Below, in pieces: positions 53,967-63,501 of a stretch of 64,000 nucleotides of DNA; positions within the stretch are counted from its first letter, which is position 1, and each line of letters opens with the position of its first letter. The stretch lies in the NCBI RefSeq assembly GCF_000695625.1, contig NZ_JMQI01000006.1, forward strand, positions 1 through 64,000, written 5' to 3'. The position numbers and the translations under genes are program-made. Below the pieces are notes generated by a model, which ran no database searches, was not told the DNA's origin, and saw only the letters and a program-made list of their open reading frames with translations. This DNA comes from Amycolatopsis rifamycinica (GTDB lineage: Bacteria > Actinomycetota > Actinomycetes > Mycobacteriales > Pseudonocardiaceae).

Positions 53967-54832
53967 AGAACCTTGCTTTTCGGGGGTCCGGGTGGCGGAG
54001 CCCCCGGCCCGGGACGAAGTCCCGGATGTCACAGCTCGCTCTCGCCGTGGCCGCAGTCGCCCTGTTCGCGGGCGCGTGCAGCAGCTCGGACGAGCCCAGC
54101 ACGCAGCCCGGCGCGTCGGTCACCGCGCCCGCGCCCAAGGGGGCCGCGAAGACCGGTGGCGGCACGCTGACCGTGTTCGCCGCCGCGTCGCTCACCGAGT
54201 CGTTCACCGCACTCGGCAAGGCGTTCGAAGCCCAGCACCCCGGCGTCACCGTGAAGTTCAGCTTCGCCGGCTCGTCCGGGCTGGTCCAGCAGCTCGACAA
54301 CGGCGCCAAGGCCGACGTCTTCGCCTCGGCCGACCAGGCCACCATGGACAAGGCCGTCCAGGGCGGCGTGATCGACGGCCAGGCCGCCGTGTTCGCCACG
54401 AACAAGCTGGCCATCGCCGTGGCGCCGGGCAACCCGAAGAACATCAGGTCCTTCGCCGACCTGAACAAGCCCGGCCTGACCGTGATCACCTGCGCGCCGC
54501 AGGTGCCGTGCGGCGCGGCGGCGAAGAAGGTCGAGACCGCCACCGGCGTCACGCTCAAGCCGAAGAGCGAAGAGCAGGACGTCAAGCAGGTGCTGAACAA
54601 GGTCGCCTCCGGTGACGCCGACGCGGGCCTGGTCTACGTCACCGACACGACGTCGGCCGCGGGCAAGGTCGAGAAGGTCGACTTCCCCGAGGCGGCCCAG
54701 GCGGTCAACAGCTACCCGATCGCCGCGGTCAAGGGCGGCCAGGCGGACCTGGCCCGGCAGTTCGAGCAGTTCGTGCTCGGCGCCCAGGGCAAGGACGAGC
54801 TGACGAAGGCCGGGTTCGGTTCTGCGCAGTAG
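53963..54832 (+). CDS. modA: Molybdate ABC-transporter substrate-binding lipoprotein ModA
   Basis: The 289-residue protein has a lipoprotein signal ([19 protein letters not shown]) and a ModA fold: [57 protein letters not shown], then [11 protein letters not shown] and [12 protein letters not shown]. It captures molybdate or tungstate outside the cell. ATG 53963 has GGAAGGAAA upstream and overlaps the previous stop; ATG 54026 would give a more typical short signal and is the alternative. Confidence 0.95.
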   Translation: MKNLAFRGSGWRSPRPGTKSRMSQLALAVAAVALFAGACSSSDEPSTQPGASVTAPAPKGAAKTGGGTLTVFAAASLTESFTALGKAFEAQHPGVTVKFSFAGSSGLVQQLDNGAKADVFASADQATMDKAVQGGVIDGQAAVFATNKLAIAVAPGNPKNIRSFADLNKPGLTVITCAPQVPCGAAAKKVETATGVTLKPKSEEQDVKQVLNKVASGDADAGLVYVTDTTSAAGKVEKVDFPEAAQAVNSYPIAAVKGGQADLARQFEQFVLGAQGKDELTKAGFGSAQ

Positions 54833-54840
54833 GCGTTCCG

Positions 54841-54878
54841 CGAGTGGCCGGCGGGGTGCCGCCCCCGCCGGCCACTCG
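54841..54878 (+). terminator. Strong hairpin between modA and modB
   Basis: A perfect 16-bp stem (CGAGTGGCCGGCGGGG at 54841-54856, complement at 54863-54878) with a 6-base loop lies 8 bases after the modA stop and 12 before the modB start. Without a T run it is more likely an attenuator or a 3'-end stabiliser that raises modA over modBC than a full stop. Confidence 0.6.
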
Positions 54879-54890
54879 CGCGTCCCCTGG

Positions 54891-55658
54891 GTGCTGGGGG
54901 TGCCGGCCGCGCTCGCGCTGGCGCTCGTGGTTCTGCCGGTCGTCGGGCTGCTGGTCCGAACGGACCTGACCCGGCTGCCCGCGCTGATCGTCTCGCCGTC
55001 GTCGCTGCACGCGCTGCGGCTGTCGCTGGTCACCGCCGGGCTGTCCACAGTGGCCTGCGTGCTGCTCGGCGTGCCGCTGGCCGTCGTGCTGGCCCGGGCG
55101 CGGTTCCCCGGCGTCCGGCTGCTGCGTTCGATCGTGCTGCTGCCCCTGGTCCTGCCGCCGGTCGTCGGTGGTCTCGCCCTGCTCTACCTGCTCGGCCGCA
55201 AGGGCTTCCTCGGCGCGTTGATCACCGCGCTGACCGGGGAATCCGTCCCGTTCACCACGGCGGCCGTCGTCATCGCGCAGACGTTCGTCGCGATGCCGTT
55301 CCTCGTCGTCAGCCTCGAAGGCGCGCTGCGCGGCTCCGGCGACCGCTACGAGCAGGTCGCCGCGACGCTCGGCGCGCGCCCGTGGACGGTGTTCCGCCGG
55401 GTCACGCTGCCCCTGCTGCTGCCCGCGCTCGGCTCCGGAGTCGTCCTCAGCTTCGCCCGCGCGCTCGGCGAGTTCGGCGCCACCATCACCTTCGCGGGCA
55501 GTCTCGAAGACGTCACCCGCACGCTGCCGCTCGAGGTCTACACGCAGGCCGAAGTGGACATCGACAGCGCGGTGGCGCTCGCGCTGCTGCTCATCGCCGT
55601 GGCGGTCGTCGTGATCGCCGTCGCGCGGCCGCGCTCGTGGGAAGGCGGCCTCCGGTGA
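54891..55658 (+). CDS. modB: Molybdate ABC-transporter permease ModB
   Basis: The 255-residue permease has about six helices and the loop [31 protein letters not shown] typical of ModB/CysT proteins, followed by [17 protein letters not shown] 54891 is the first start after the hairpin; the ribosome site is poor, and the open frame extends further upstream without another good start. Its stop overlaps modC. Confidence 0.92.
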   Translation: MLGVPAALALALVVLPVVGLLVRTDLTRLPALIVSPSSLHALRLSLVTAGLSTVACVLLGVPLAVVLARARFPGVRLLRSIVLLPLVLPPVVGGLALLYLLGRKGFLGALITALTGESVPFTTAAVVIAQTFVAMPFLVVSLEGALRGSGDRYEQVAATLGARPWTVFRRVTLPLLLPALGSGVVLSFARALGEFGATITFAGSLEDVTRTLPLEVYTQAEVDIDSAVALALLLIAVAVVVIAVARPRSWEGGLR

Positions 55659-56722
55659 GCCTCGCCGCCCGGATCACCGCCGCGCGCGGCTCGTTCTCCC
55701 TGGACGTCGAGCTCGCCGTGCCCGCCGGGCACGTGCTGGCGCTGCTCGGCCCGAACGGCTCGGGCAAGTCGACGGTCCTGGGCTGCCTGGCCGGGCTGAT
55801 CGCGCCGGCGTCGGCGGAGATCACGGTGGCCGGCCGGGCGCTGGCCGGCGTCCCGCCGCACCGCCGTGGCATCGGGCTGCTCTCCCAGGACGCGCTGCTC
55901 TTCCCGCACCTTTCGGCGGCGGACAACGTCGCCTTCTCGCCGCGCTCGATCGGCGCCGGCCGCCGCGCCGCCCGGGAGCGTGCCTTCTACTGGCTGGCCG
56001 AAGTGGACGCCGTCCCGCTGGCCGACCGGCGGCCGGGACAGCTGTCCGGCGGCCAGGCCCAGCGCGTCGCGATCGCCAGGGCGCTGGCCGCCGAGCCGGA
56101 GTTGCTGCTGCTCGACGAGCCCTTCGCCGCCCTCGACGTCGACGCCGCACCGGCGATCCGAGGCCTGCTGCGGCGGGTGCTCAAGACCGGGCCGACGACC
56201 GTGCTCGTCACCCACGACCCGCTGGACGCGCTCGCGCTGGCCGACCACGTCGCGGTGATGAACGACGGCCGGATCGTCGAACGCGGCCCGACCCGTGACG
56301 TGCTGTCGGCGCCGCGGACGGCGTTCACCGCGCGGATCGCCGGCCTCAACCTGGTCGCCGGCACCGCGGTGGCGGAGGGGCTGCGGACGGCGTCCGGCGA
56401 GGTGGTCAGCGGCCTCCCGGCGGCCGACGTGGTGCCGGGGGAGCCCGCGGTGGCGGTGTTCCCGCCGAACGCCGTCGCGGTCTACGCCCGTGACGGCGAG
56501 CACCGCGGCAGCCCGCGCAACACGACCGGCGCGGTCGTCGCGGCCCTGGAGCCGCACGGGCCGGTGATTCGCGTCCGCGCCGAGGGCGGCGGCTGGGCCC
56601 ACGGCCTCACCGCCGACCTCACCCCGGCCGCCGTCGCCGAGCTGGCGCTGGAGCCGGGCTCGGCGGTGACGCTGTCGGTGAAGGCCGCGACCGTGGCGAT
56701 CCACCCGGCCGCGGCCTCCTGA
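55655..56722 (+). CDS. modC: Molybdate ABC-transporter ATPase ModC
   Basis: The 355-residue ATPase has Walker [11 protein letters not shown] loop [14 protein letters not shown], signature [15 protein letters not shown], Walker [13 protein letters not shown] and H loop LVTHDP. A C-terminal TOBE/Mop-like domain (about 285-350: [39 protein letters not shown]) is the ModC hallmark that can sense oxyanion. GTG 55655 overlaps the modB stop. It ends 1 base before the multicopper oxidase end. Confidence 0.93.
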   Translation: MSLAARITAARGSFSLDVELAVPAGHVLALLGPNGSGKSTVLGCLAGLIAPASAEITVAGRALAGVPPHRRGIGLLSQDALLFPHLSAADNVAFSPRSIGAGRRAARERAFYWLAEVDAVPLADRRPGQLSGGQAQRVAIARALAAEPELLLLDEPFAALDVDAAPAIRGLLRRVLKTGPTTVLVTHDPLDALALADHVAVMNDGRIVERGPTRDVLSAPRTAFTARIAGLNLVAGTAVAEGLRTASGEVVSGLPAADVVPGEPAVAVFPPNAVAVYARDGEHRGSPRNTTGAVVAALEPHGPVIRVRAEGGGWAHGLTADLTPAAVAELALEPGSAVTLSVKAATVAIHPAAAS

Positions 56723-56723
56723 C

Positions 56724-58496
56724 TCACTCTTCGTGGTGGTGGCCGCCCGGGTGGACGTGGAACTTCGCCACCGCCGGCGGGTGCACGACGAACGGCCGCA
56801 TCATGCCCTCGTCCTCGTGGTCGAGGATGTGGCAGTGGTACATGAACTCGCCGGTGCCGCCACCGAACTGCCCGGCGACGCTCACCCACTGGCCGGGGTT
56901 CACGATGATCGTGTCCTTCCAGCCTTCCTCGTACTCCTCCAGCGGGACGTCGGTGAAGCCGTCGATCGGCGCCGTCGTCCGCTCGGTGGCCTGGTCGAAC
57001 GTCGTCGTGAAGCGCCGCCGGAACAGGGCCTGGAACTCGGTCAGGTGGATGTGGATCGGGTGCGAAGGGCCGCCGTTCGCGACGTGCAGGATGTTCCACA
57101 CCGCCCAGCGGTCGTGGTCGATGAAGACGCCGGTGGTGTCGTCGAAGAGCCTGCCGATCATCCGAAACGTCTTCAGGCCGCCGTTCGGGTCCTGGACCTG
57201 GATGATCCCCTCGCCGCCGGGGTCGGCCTCGACCTGCTCGAGGTCCCACATCTCCGGGTGGCCCGCCTTGTTGAGCAGCAGCGCGACCCAGACGTGGTCG
57301 TGGTCCTCCGGCAGCGTCGTGCCGTGCTGCACCCGGACGTACGACGTCGAGATCTTCTCCGGCAGCGTGAACGGGTCGTGCTTGGTCCCGCCGTCCACCC
57401 GGAACTCCACCAGGTCCGGCTCGACCACGCCCAGCCGCGGGTCGGCGTTGCGCAGCTTGAGCTTCTGCCCCTGGAAGCGGCTGAAGTCGATGAGGACGTC
57501 GAACCGCTCGGCCGGGGCGACGGTCAGCCCGCCGGTGGGCAGCGGCGCCGGCGCGGGCAGCAGGCCGCCGTCGGTGCCGATCAGGCGGACGGCGTCGTTG
57601 ACTCCGACGTTGTTCTCGTCGACCAGGTTCAGCGTGTAGAACCGCGAGTTGGCCGCGTTGAGCAGCCGGAAGCGGTACCACCGCGCGTCGACGTCGAGGT
57701 GCGGCCAGATCATGCCGTTGACCAGGTTGAACGGGCCCGTGAACGGGATTGCCGGGCCGGTCGGCGGGATGAACGGGAACTTGAAGAGCAGCTGCCCGGT
57801 GAGCGCGCCGGTCGCCGGGTCGACGTCCAGGTTCCGGTCGGTGATGATCAGCGGGATCTCGTGGTCGCCGTGCGGCAGGCCGAGGGCGTCCTCCTCGTCG
57901 TCGCGGATCAGGTACATCCCCGCCAGGCCCGTGTGGACGTTGAAGCGGGTGATCGCCATGGCGTGGTCGTGGTACCAGAGCGGCATCGCCGGTTGGCGGT
58001 TTTGGTACTCGGCCAGCTGGGACGTCCCCTTCAGGCCGGCGTTGTGCGCCCAGCCGTCGTTGCCCGCGTTGGTGCGCGCGCCGTGGAGGTGGACGACCGT
58101 CCACGACGGCAGGTCGGCGACGCCGTCGACGATCGAGTAGTCCGGCTTGTCCAGTTCGCGGCCAGGGCGGCTGGTGGGTGCGTCGCCGAGCGGCCCCTGA
58201 ACGGCCACGAGCGGGAACTCGCCGTCGATTTCGTTCGACCACGAAATCCGCAGCTGCTTGCCGCTGCGCACTTCGATCGTCGGACCCGGGAAATGCCCCG
58301 CGTACGTCCACAAAGTACTTTCGGGCAATTCCGAGTGCAGCCGCTGGTGCTGCACGACCATCGGAATGGTGATCGTTTCCCGGCCGCGTGGGCGGAACAC
58401 GGGAGGAATGCGCAACGGGTCGAGGAACTTGGTGAGTCCCCAGTTCGGCGCGGTGATCGGCTCGGCGGTCGCCGGGCGCTCGATGATTTCGGTCAT
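56724..58496 (-). CDS. Multicopper oxidase (CotA/bilirubin oxidase-like)
   Basis: The 590-residue three-cupredoxin oxidase has all four copper motifs: HLHG (136-139), WYHDHAM (174-180), HPIHIHL (from 479) and [13 protein letters not shown] (from 554), the last including the type-1 Cys and an axial-Met context. ATG 58496 follows GGGGGAG. The protein lacks an obvious Sec or Tat signal and ends in a His-rich tail ([11 protein letters not shown]). It resembles CotA, bilirubin oxidase and phenoxazinone synthase; phenol or bilirubin-like oxidation is plausible, substrate unproven. Confidence 0.9.
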   Translation of the reverse strand: MTEIIERPATAEPITAPNWGLTKFLDPLRIPPVFRPRGRETITIPMVVQHQRLHSELPESTLWTYAGHFPGPTIEVRSGKQLRISWSNEIDGEFPLVAVQGPLGDAPTSRPGRELDKPDYSIVDGVADLPSWTVVHLHGARTNAGNDGWAHNAGLKGTSQLAEYQNRQPAMPLWYHDHAMAITRFNVHTGLAGMYLIRDDEEDALGLPHGDHEIPLIITDRNLDVDPATGALTGQLLFKFPFIPPTGPAIPFTGPFNLVNGMIWPHLDVDARWYRFRLLNAANSRFYTLNLVDENNVGVNDAVRLIGTDGGLLPAPAPLPTGGLTVAPAERFDVLIDFSRFQGQKLKLRNADPRLGVVEPDLVEFRVDGGTKHDPFTLPEKISTSYVRVQHGTTLPEDHDHVWVALLLNKAGHPEMWDLEQVEADPGGEGIIQVQDPNGGLKTFRMIGRLFDDTTGVFIDHDRWAVWNILHVANGGPSHPIHIHLTEFQALFRRRFTTTFDQATERTTAPIDGFTDVPLEEYEEGWKDTIIVNPGQWVSVAGQFGGGTGEFMYHCHILDHEDEGMMRPFVVHPPAVAKFHVHPGGHHHEE

Positions 58497-58646
58497 GATT
58501 CTCCCCCTTCGGTGCGGGGGCAGGAAGAACTGCGCGGCGGCGCGCACGGCGCCGACGTCGAAAAGTATTCCCCCGAACCCCCTCGGTGACCGGGTGCGCG
58601 ACTCCCCTCGCGATACCGGCAATTCCAATGGTAGCCCTTTTCGGCG

Positions 58647-58679
58647 TATCACGCAGGTGTCTCGCGCGCGTGATAGGTT
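58647..58679 (+). promoter_or_regulatory. Inverted repeat over the -10 of the HAD phosphatase gene
   Basis: TATCACGC (58647-58654) and GCGTGATA (58668-58675) form a perfect 8-base repeat with a 13-base spacer. Its right arm overlaps TAGGTT (58674-58679), a possible -10, 7 bases before the ATG, which suggests a leaderless, operator-controlled gene. Confidence 0.45.
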
Positions 58680-58686
58680 TCGCACC

Positions 58687-59481
58687 ATGAGCGAACGCCG
58701 GTGGACGTACCTCTCCGACATGGACGGCGTCCTGGTGAAGGAGGAGCACCTCGTCCCGGGGGCCGACGAGTTCCTCGCCGAGCTGAAGGCGAACGGCATC
58801 GACTTCCTGGTGCTGACGAACAACTCGATCTACACCCCGCGCGACCTGCGGGCGCGGCTCGAGCGTACCGGGCTCGACATCCCCGAGGAGTCGATCTGGA
58901 CCTCGGCGCTGGCGACCGCGAAGTTCCTCTCGTCGCAGCGGCCGAACGGCTCGGCGTACGTCATCGGCGAAGCGGGCCTGACGACGGCGCTGCACGAAGT
59001 CGGCTACGTGCTGACCGAGCGTGACCCCGACTACGTCGTGCTGGGCGAGACCCGCACGTACAGCTTCAGCGCCATCACGCGCGCGATCCGGCTGATCGAG
59101 GGCGGCGCGAAGTTCATCGCGACGAACCCCGACGCGACCGGCCCCAGCCTGGAGGGCTCGATGCCGGCCACCGGGTCCGTCGCGGCGCTGATCGAGAAGG
59201 CCACCGGGCGTTCGCCGTACTACGTCGGCAAGCCGAACCCGCTGATGATGCGCTCGGCGCTGCGCCGGCTCGGCGCGCACTCGGAGTCGACCCTGATGAT
59301 CGGCGACCGGATGGACACCGACGTGCACTCGGGCATCGAGGCCGGGCTGCAGACCATCCTGGTGCTCACCGGCATATCCACCCCGGAGTCGGCCGAACGC
59401 TATCCGTACCGGCCCACGATGGTGATCGACTCGGTCGCTGACCTGATCGGGCGGACCCTGGACCCGTTCGGCGAAGGCTGA
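58687..59481 (+). CDS. HAD-superfamily (NagD-like, class IIA) phosphatase
   Basis: The 264-residue hydrolase has the catalytic DMDG (Asp11 and Asp13), motif [10 protein letters not shown], the substrate cap ([15 protein letters not shown]) typical of NagD/AraL, Lys of VGKPNPLMM, and [10 protein letters not shown]. It dephosphorylates small sugar or nucleotide phosphates; the true substrate is unknown. ATG 58687 gives the normal short N-terminus. Confidence 0.9.
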   Translation: MSERRWTYLSDMDGVLVKEEHLVPGADEFLAELKANGIDFLVLTNNSIYTPRDLRARLERTGLDIPEESIWTSALATAKFLSSQRPNGSAYVIGEAGLTTALHEVGYVLTERDPDYVVLGETRTYSFSAITRAIRLIEGGAKFIATNPDATGPSLEGSMPATGSVAALIEKATGRSPYYVGKPNPLMMRSALRRLGAHSESTLMIGDRMDTDVHSGIEAGLQTILVLTGISTPESAERYPYRPTMVIDSVADLIGRTLDPFGEG

Positions 59482-59518
59482 GCACCGGCCGGGCGGCGAA
59501 AGGGCATATCGTCAGCTG

Positions 59519-60319
59519 ATGAGCAAGTCGACGTACGTGGTCGGCGACGTCCACGGGCACCGTGACGAACTCGCCGACGCGCTGAGATCCGAAGGCCTGG
59601 TCGACGAGGAGAACAACTGGTCCGGCGGCGAGGACCAGCTGTGGTTCCTCGGCGACTTCGTCGACCGCGGCCCGGACGGCGTCGGCGCGATCGACCTGGT
59701 CATGCGGCTCGAAGCGCAGGCGGCCGAGGCCGGCGGCCAGGTGCAGACGCTGCTGGGCAACCACGAGATCCTCGCGCTGGGGATGTACCACTTCGGCGAC
59801 GAGCCGGTGCCGTCCGACTTCGGCCCGCGCAGCTTCGCCCGCAGCTGGGAGATCAACGGCGGCCTGCTGTCGGACCAGGACCGGCTGACCCCGGAGCACA
59901 TCGAGTGGCTGACCGCGCGCCCGCTGGCCGCCGTCGCCGCCGATCACCTGCTGCTGCACTCCGACACGCTGGAGTACCTCGACTGGGGCTCGTCGATCGA
60001 CGAGATCAACGAGGCGGCTCGCGACATCCTCGAAGGCAGCGACATCGAGGCGTGGTGGGACGTCTGGCGCCGGATGACGACGCGTTACGCGTTCCGCGGC
60101 CCGGACGGCGAGGAGAACGCCCAGAAGCTGATGGACGCCCTCGGCGGGTCGCGGATCGTGCACGGGCACAGCGTGATCGCCGACCAGCTGGGCATCCACC
60201 CGACGCAGATCGAGGGCCCGTTCCTGTACGCGGGCGGCAAGGCCCTCGGTGTCGACGGCGGCCTGTTCGTCGGCGGGCCGTGCCTGGTGGTCGAGCTGCC
60301 GTTCGCGCCGGAGTCCTAG
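59519..60319 (+). CDS. Metallophosphoesterase
   Basis: The 266-residue calcineurin-like phosphoesterase has GDVHGH (9-14), LGDFVDRGPD, LGNHE and VHGHSV, the metal-binding motifs of PPP-type Ser/Thr phosphatases and Shewanella-like or ApaH-like enzymes. ATG 59519 lies 37 bases after the HAD gene. It may act on phosphoproteins or nucleotides; sequence does not decide. Its last 4 bases overlap the YccF gene end. Confidence 0.88.
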   Translation: MSKSTYVVGDVHGHRDELADALRSEGLVDEENNWSGGEDQLWFLGDFVDRGPDGVGAIDLVMRLEAQAAEAGGQVQTLLGNHEILALGMYHFGDEPVPSDFGPRSFARSWEINGGLLSDQDRLTPEHIEWLTARPLAAVAADHLLLHSDTLEYLDWGSSIDEINEAARDILEGSDIEAWWDVWRRMTTRYAFRGPDGEENAQKLMDALGGSRIVHGHSVIADQLGIHPTQIEGPFLYAGGKALGVDGGLFVGGPCLVVELPFAPES

Positions 60320-60690
60320 GCGATCTCGACGATCTCCTTGCCGAGCGGCACGAGCGACACCGGGATGAGCTTGAAGTTCGCGATGCCGAGCGGGATGCCG
60401 ACGATCGTGACGCAGAGCGCGATGCCGGTGAACACGTGCCCGAGCGCCAGCCACCACCCGGCGAAGACGAACCAGACGACGTTCCCGACGCACGACGCGG
60501 CGCCCGCGTCCCGCCGGTCGACGACCGTGCGCCCGAACGGCCAGAACGCGTAGCGCGCGATCCGGAACGACGCCAGCCCGAACGGGATGGTGACGATCAG
60601 GATGCAGCAGATGACGCCGGCGATGAGGTAGCCGACGGCCATCCAGAAGCCGCACAGGACGAGCCAGATGATGTTCAGCAGGGTGCGCAT
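60316..60690 (-). CDS. YccF-family inner-membrane protein
   Basis: The 124-residue protein consists of two similar halves, MRTLLNIIWLVLCGFWMAVGYLIAGVICCILIVTIPFG and GNVVWFVFAGWWLALGHVFTGIALCVTIVGIPLG, the duplicated YccF/DUF307 domain. Its function is unknown. The ATG shares a base with the PhzF-like gene stop (TGATG), so the two are coupled. M. tuberculosis Rv0870c, next to moaA2, is the likely counterpart. Confidence 0.9.
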   Translation of the reverse strand: MRTLLNIIWLVLCGFWMAVGYLIAGVICCILIVTIPFGLASFRIARYAFWPFGRTVVDRRDAGAASCVGNVVWFVFAGWWLALGHVFTGIALCVTIVGIPLGIANFKLIPVSLVPLGKEIVEIA

Positions 60691-61436
60691 CAGACGTGCA
60701 GCTCCCCGCTCAGGACGGTGACGGCCTGGCCGGCGAGGTGGACGCGGTCGCCGTCCTGGCGGGTCCGGACGAGGCCGCCGCGGGCCGAGGCCTGCTCGCC
60801 GGTCAGTTCGGTGTGGCGGAGCTTTTCGGACCAGTAGGGCGAGAGGATGCAGTGGGCGGAGCCGGTGACGGGGTCTTCGTCGATGCCGACGCCGGGGGCG
60901 AAGAAGCGGCTGACGTAGTCGGTCTTGTCGCCTTGCGCGGTGACCAGCAGCCGGCCGGTCCAGGTGTGCTTGAGCTGTTCGAGGTCCGGCTCGAGGGCAC
61001 GGACGGTCTCCGCGTCTTTCACGACGGCGAAGAGGTTCTCGACGCCGCGGCCGGTGTACTCGATGTCGACGCCGGGGAGGATGCCGGACAGGTCGTCGTC
61101 GGTGGGCTGTGGCGGGTCGGACGGGAAATCCAGCTCGACCCAGCCGTTTTCGGCCTTGGCGCGCAGTTCGCCGCTCTTGGTGGTGTAGACCTGCTCGCCG
61201 CCGAGAACGTGCGTGACGGCGAGGGTGGCGTGCCCGCAGAGGGCAACCTCGACGGCGGGGGTGAACCACCGGAGCAACTTCGTCTTGCTGACGTGGAAAG
61301 CCGTCTCGGCGTGCTTCATCTCGGCGGCGACGGCCTGCATCCAGGACTCGTCGGCGGGTTCGTCCAGGAGGACGACCCCGGCGGAGTTCCCGGCGAAGGC
61401 GCGATCAGTGAAGGCGTCGACGATGAAGAAGCGCAT
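60690..61436 (-). CDS. PhzF-family isomerase/epimerase-like protein
   Basis: The 248-residue protein has the PhzF two-lobed fold with FIVDAFTDRAFAGNSAGVV, the catalytic Glu44 in MKHAETAF, CGHATLA, and RFFAPGVGIDEDPVTGSAH. It is somewhat short for the family (about 280-300). PhzF itself isomerises a phenazine intermediate, but most homologues, including this one with no phenazine genes nearby, have unknown substrates. Confidence 0.88.
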   Translation of the reverse strand: MRFFIVDAFTDRAFAGNSAGVVLLDEPADESWMQAVAAEMKHAETAFHVSKTKLLRWFTPAVEVALCGHATLAVTHVLGGEQVYTTKSGELRAKAENGWVELDFPSDPPQPTDDDLSGILPGVDIEYTGRGVENLFAVVKDAETVRALEPDLEQLKHTWTGRLLVTAQGDKTDYVSRFFAPGVGIDEDPVTGSAHCILSPYWSEKLRHTELTGEQASARGGLVRTRQDGDRVHLAGQAVTVLSGELHV

Positions 61437-61483
61437 GCCACCAATGTAGCTGTGGTTATTCGGGTTTCCCTCGGGTCTGTCCC

Positions 61484-62920
61484 TTAGGTGGTCTCCCCGA
61501 TGGTCGGCTTCACGACCTTTTCGCCGTCCGGCCCCCGTTCGGGCTTGAGGTCGAAGACCTCGTCGTCGACGGCGTACTTGTTCTTGTGCTCTTTGTCGTC
61601 TTCCTTCTTTTTCCCGGCTGCTCCGGGCGCGGCCCCACCAGGGGTGTTGGCTTTACCCTTGGCGGCGGCGGCCGCGGTGGCCCCACGTTCGAGCCGTTCA
61701 CCGGTTTTGCCGCCGGTCTTCCCCCCTTCGGCGGGCGACTCCTTGGGAGCGGCGCCGGCACTGCCGGACACGCGCGCGCCGGCGAACCCGCCGCCGGACC
61801 GTCCGACGCCTTTGTTCCGGACGGTATCGCCACCACCGGAGGAGGTACCACCGGCGGTCGTCCCGGGCATCGCGAGCCCATCAGGCGTCACGCGGCCGAA
61901 GGTGCTCGCGGCGGGGGCGGCGCGGAAGTTGGTGTTGCCGCTGAAGGTGCCGGTGCCGCTGCTGGTGCCCGGTGGGACGTAGCCGGGTGGGGTGGTGGCG
62001 GGCGGGTTGGGGCCGGTTCCTCCCTGGCCGCCGGGTCCGCCAGGTCCCACGAAGGTGCCTGTTGTGCCACCGGGCCCGGTCCCGCCGACGGTGGGGGTCC
62101 CGGTGAACCCGGTGCCGCCGGTGCCGTGGAACCCGCTCACCGAGGTGGAGTCACCCTGCCCAAGCTGAGGCGGCGGGGTGTAGGTGGGCTGCGTGCTGGC
62201 GGTTTCGTGGTAGGTGGAGTCAAGGCCCTGAAGGACTTGAACGGCCTGCTGATGAGCGGCATCGGCCTGCTGCTGCTTGGCGGCGACGTTGTTCATGGTC
62301 TGCGTCGCCCCGACGACGTCACCCGCCTGGTACTGCTGGGTGGCCTTGGTGATCTCGGCCTGCTGGTTGAACCCGGTAGGTTCAGGCATGTTCTTCTGCG
62401 CATAATCAGCCGCGGCCGCTTGTTGCGAATAGCGGTTGGAGCTGAGCTGAGCGGCATTCGCGGTGTCGGCGGTGTAGGTGGCGGTGCTCTGGAAGAAACC
62501 GTGCGCCTTCGCGGCGCCGTCGCCCTGCCACTGGATTTCGCTCGAGTTGACGGCGTCGTTCGCCGCGTTGGAGACGTCGGCCAGCCAGTTGCCCAGTTTG
62601 TTGGCGACTCGGCCGCGATCGTCGAGGTCGCCGGGGTTCATGTTCTCGTGAACCATGCTGTAGAGGTCTTCATGCGAGCTGGCGGCGTAGTTCTGACCCG
62701 GCGCCGGCGCGTCACCTCGGGTGGCCTGGTTCTGGAGCAGCACCTTGCCCTGCTCCACCGAGTACTGAGCGGCCTGGTTCTGCGTCTGCGGCGTGACCCC
62801 CTCACGGGCGTCGCCCTGGTCCTCGGCGCCGAAGTGATGCACGTTCTGCTGCAGCTTTTGCTGCGTCTGGGCGTAGAAATCGCCTTCGTATTGGCGATGT
62901 TCCGCGTGCTCGTGCGCCAT
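61484..62920 (-). CDS. PPE/ESX-like secreted protein with Gly/Pro-rich tail
   Basis: The 478-residue protein has an alpha-helical first half (about 1-245). It includes LADVSNAANDAVNSSEIQWQGDGAAKAHGFFQSTA, where WQG fits a WXG-type turn, and Gln/Ala-rich coiled stretches. A Gly/Thr/Pro-rich region (about 250-385) and a charged C-terminus follow. This layout resembles PPE-like type VII secretion substrates of Pseudonocardiaceae. ATG 62920 lies 2 bases after the upstream stop. No secretion machinery lies within the window. Confidence 0.65.
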   Translation of the reverse strand: MAHEHAEHRQYEGDFYAQTQQKLQQNVHHFGAEDQGDAREGVTPQTQNQAAQYSVEQGKVLLQNQATRGDAPAPGQNYAASSHEDLYSMVHENMNPGDLDDRGRVANKLGNWLADVSNAANDAVNSSEIQWQGDGAAKAHGFFQSTATYTADTANAAQLSSNRYSQQAAAADYAQKNMPEPTGFNQQAEITKATQQYQAGDVVGATQTMNNVAAKQQQADAAHQQAVQVLQGLDSTYHETASTQPTYTPPPQLGQGDSTSVSGFHGTGGTGFTGTPTVGGTGPGGTTGTFVGPGGPGGQGGTGPNPPATTPPGYVPPGTSSGTGTFSGNTNFRAAPAASTFGRVTPDGLAMPGTTAGGTSSGGGDTVRNKGVGRSGGGFAGARVSGSAGAAPKESPAEGGKTGGKTGERLERGATAAAAAKGKANTPGGAAPGAAGKKKEDDKEHKNKYAVDDEVFDLKPERGPDGEKVVKPTIGETT

Positions 62921-62922
62921 GA

Positions 62923-63399
62923 TCACTCGCTCCCGCGAAGCTTGGCGAAAGTCTGGCTGTGCGCGTCCTCGGTTTCGCGGTAGTTCTTGCGGGCGATTTC
63001 CAGGGCTTCGCGGACTTGGATGAATCCTTGCTTCAGCAACTCGAGGTTGGGGATAAGCGACTGGTCCCCGTCGGCGGCAACCTTCGCATTGAACTCGGCG
63101 ATGTCCTTCGCGTAGCTGCTGGAACCCATGCCGGGAGCTCGGGCGAGGAGCTTCACGTCGTGGAAGATTTCGTCGAATTCGTGGATGAACCGGTCGCACA
63201 CCTTGGTATAGGCGTCGAAACCCGCCTGGTTGATCCCGAATCCGCCGCCCTCGGCGAGCGACTTGAACTGCTGAGCGCCCGCGTTGAGCCGCTTGGCGCC
63301 TGCCTCGTCGATCGGGACGTCCAACAGGCCTGACAGGAAGTGGTTGCCGGCGTCACCCGCCGCAGGCGGCTCACTGCCGAAGTGTGCACCGGTCGTCAT
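62923..63399 (-). CDS. Helical ESX-associated partner protein
   Basis: The 158-residue mostly helical protein includes FGINQAGFDAYTKVCDRFIHEFDEIFHDVKLLARAPGMG and LELLKQGFIQVREALEIARKNYRETEDAHSQTF. It has no signal peptide, the right size for a PE- or WXG-like secretion partner, and is coupled to the PPE-like gene. I do not recognise a named family. ATG 63399 follows GAGAGGGG. Confidence 0.6.
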   Translation of the reverse strand: MTTGAHFGSEPPAAGDAGNHFLSGLLDVPIDEAGAKRLNAGAQQFKSLAEGGGFGINQAGFDAYTKVCDRFIHEFDEIFHDVKLLARAPGMGSSSYAKDIAEFNAKVAADGDQSLIPNLELLKQGFIQVREALEIARKNYRETEDAHSQTFAKLRGSE

Positions 63400-63501
63400 C
63401 GTCCACCCCTCTCGACACTGTGCGTACCCATGCCAACTGTAGTAGTGACGATCGGCGATGTCAGCAGATCCGTGACGCCGGCAACCCGTCGAGGGACGGT
63501 C

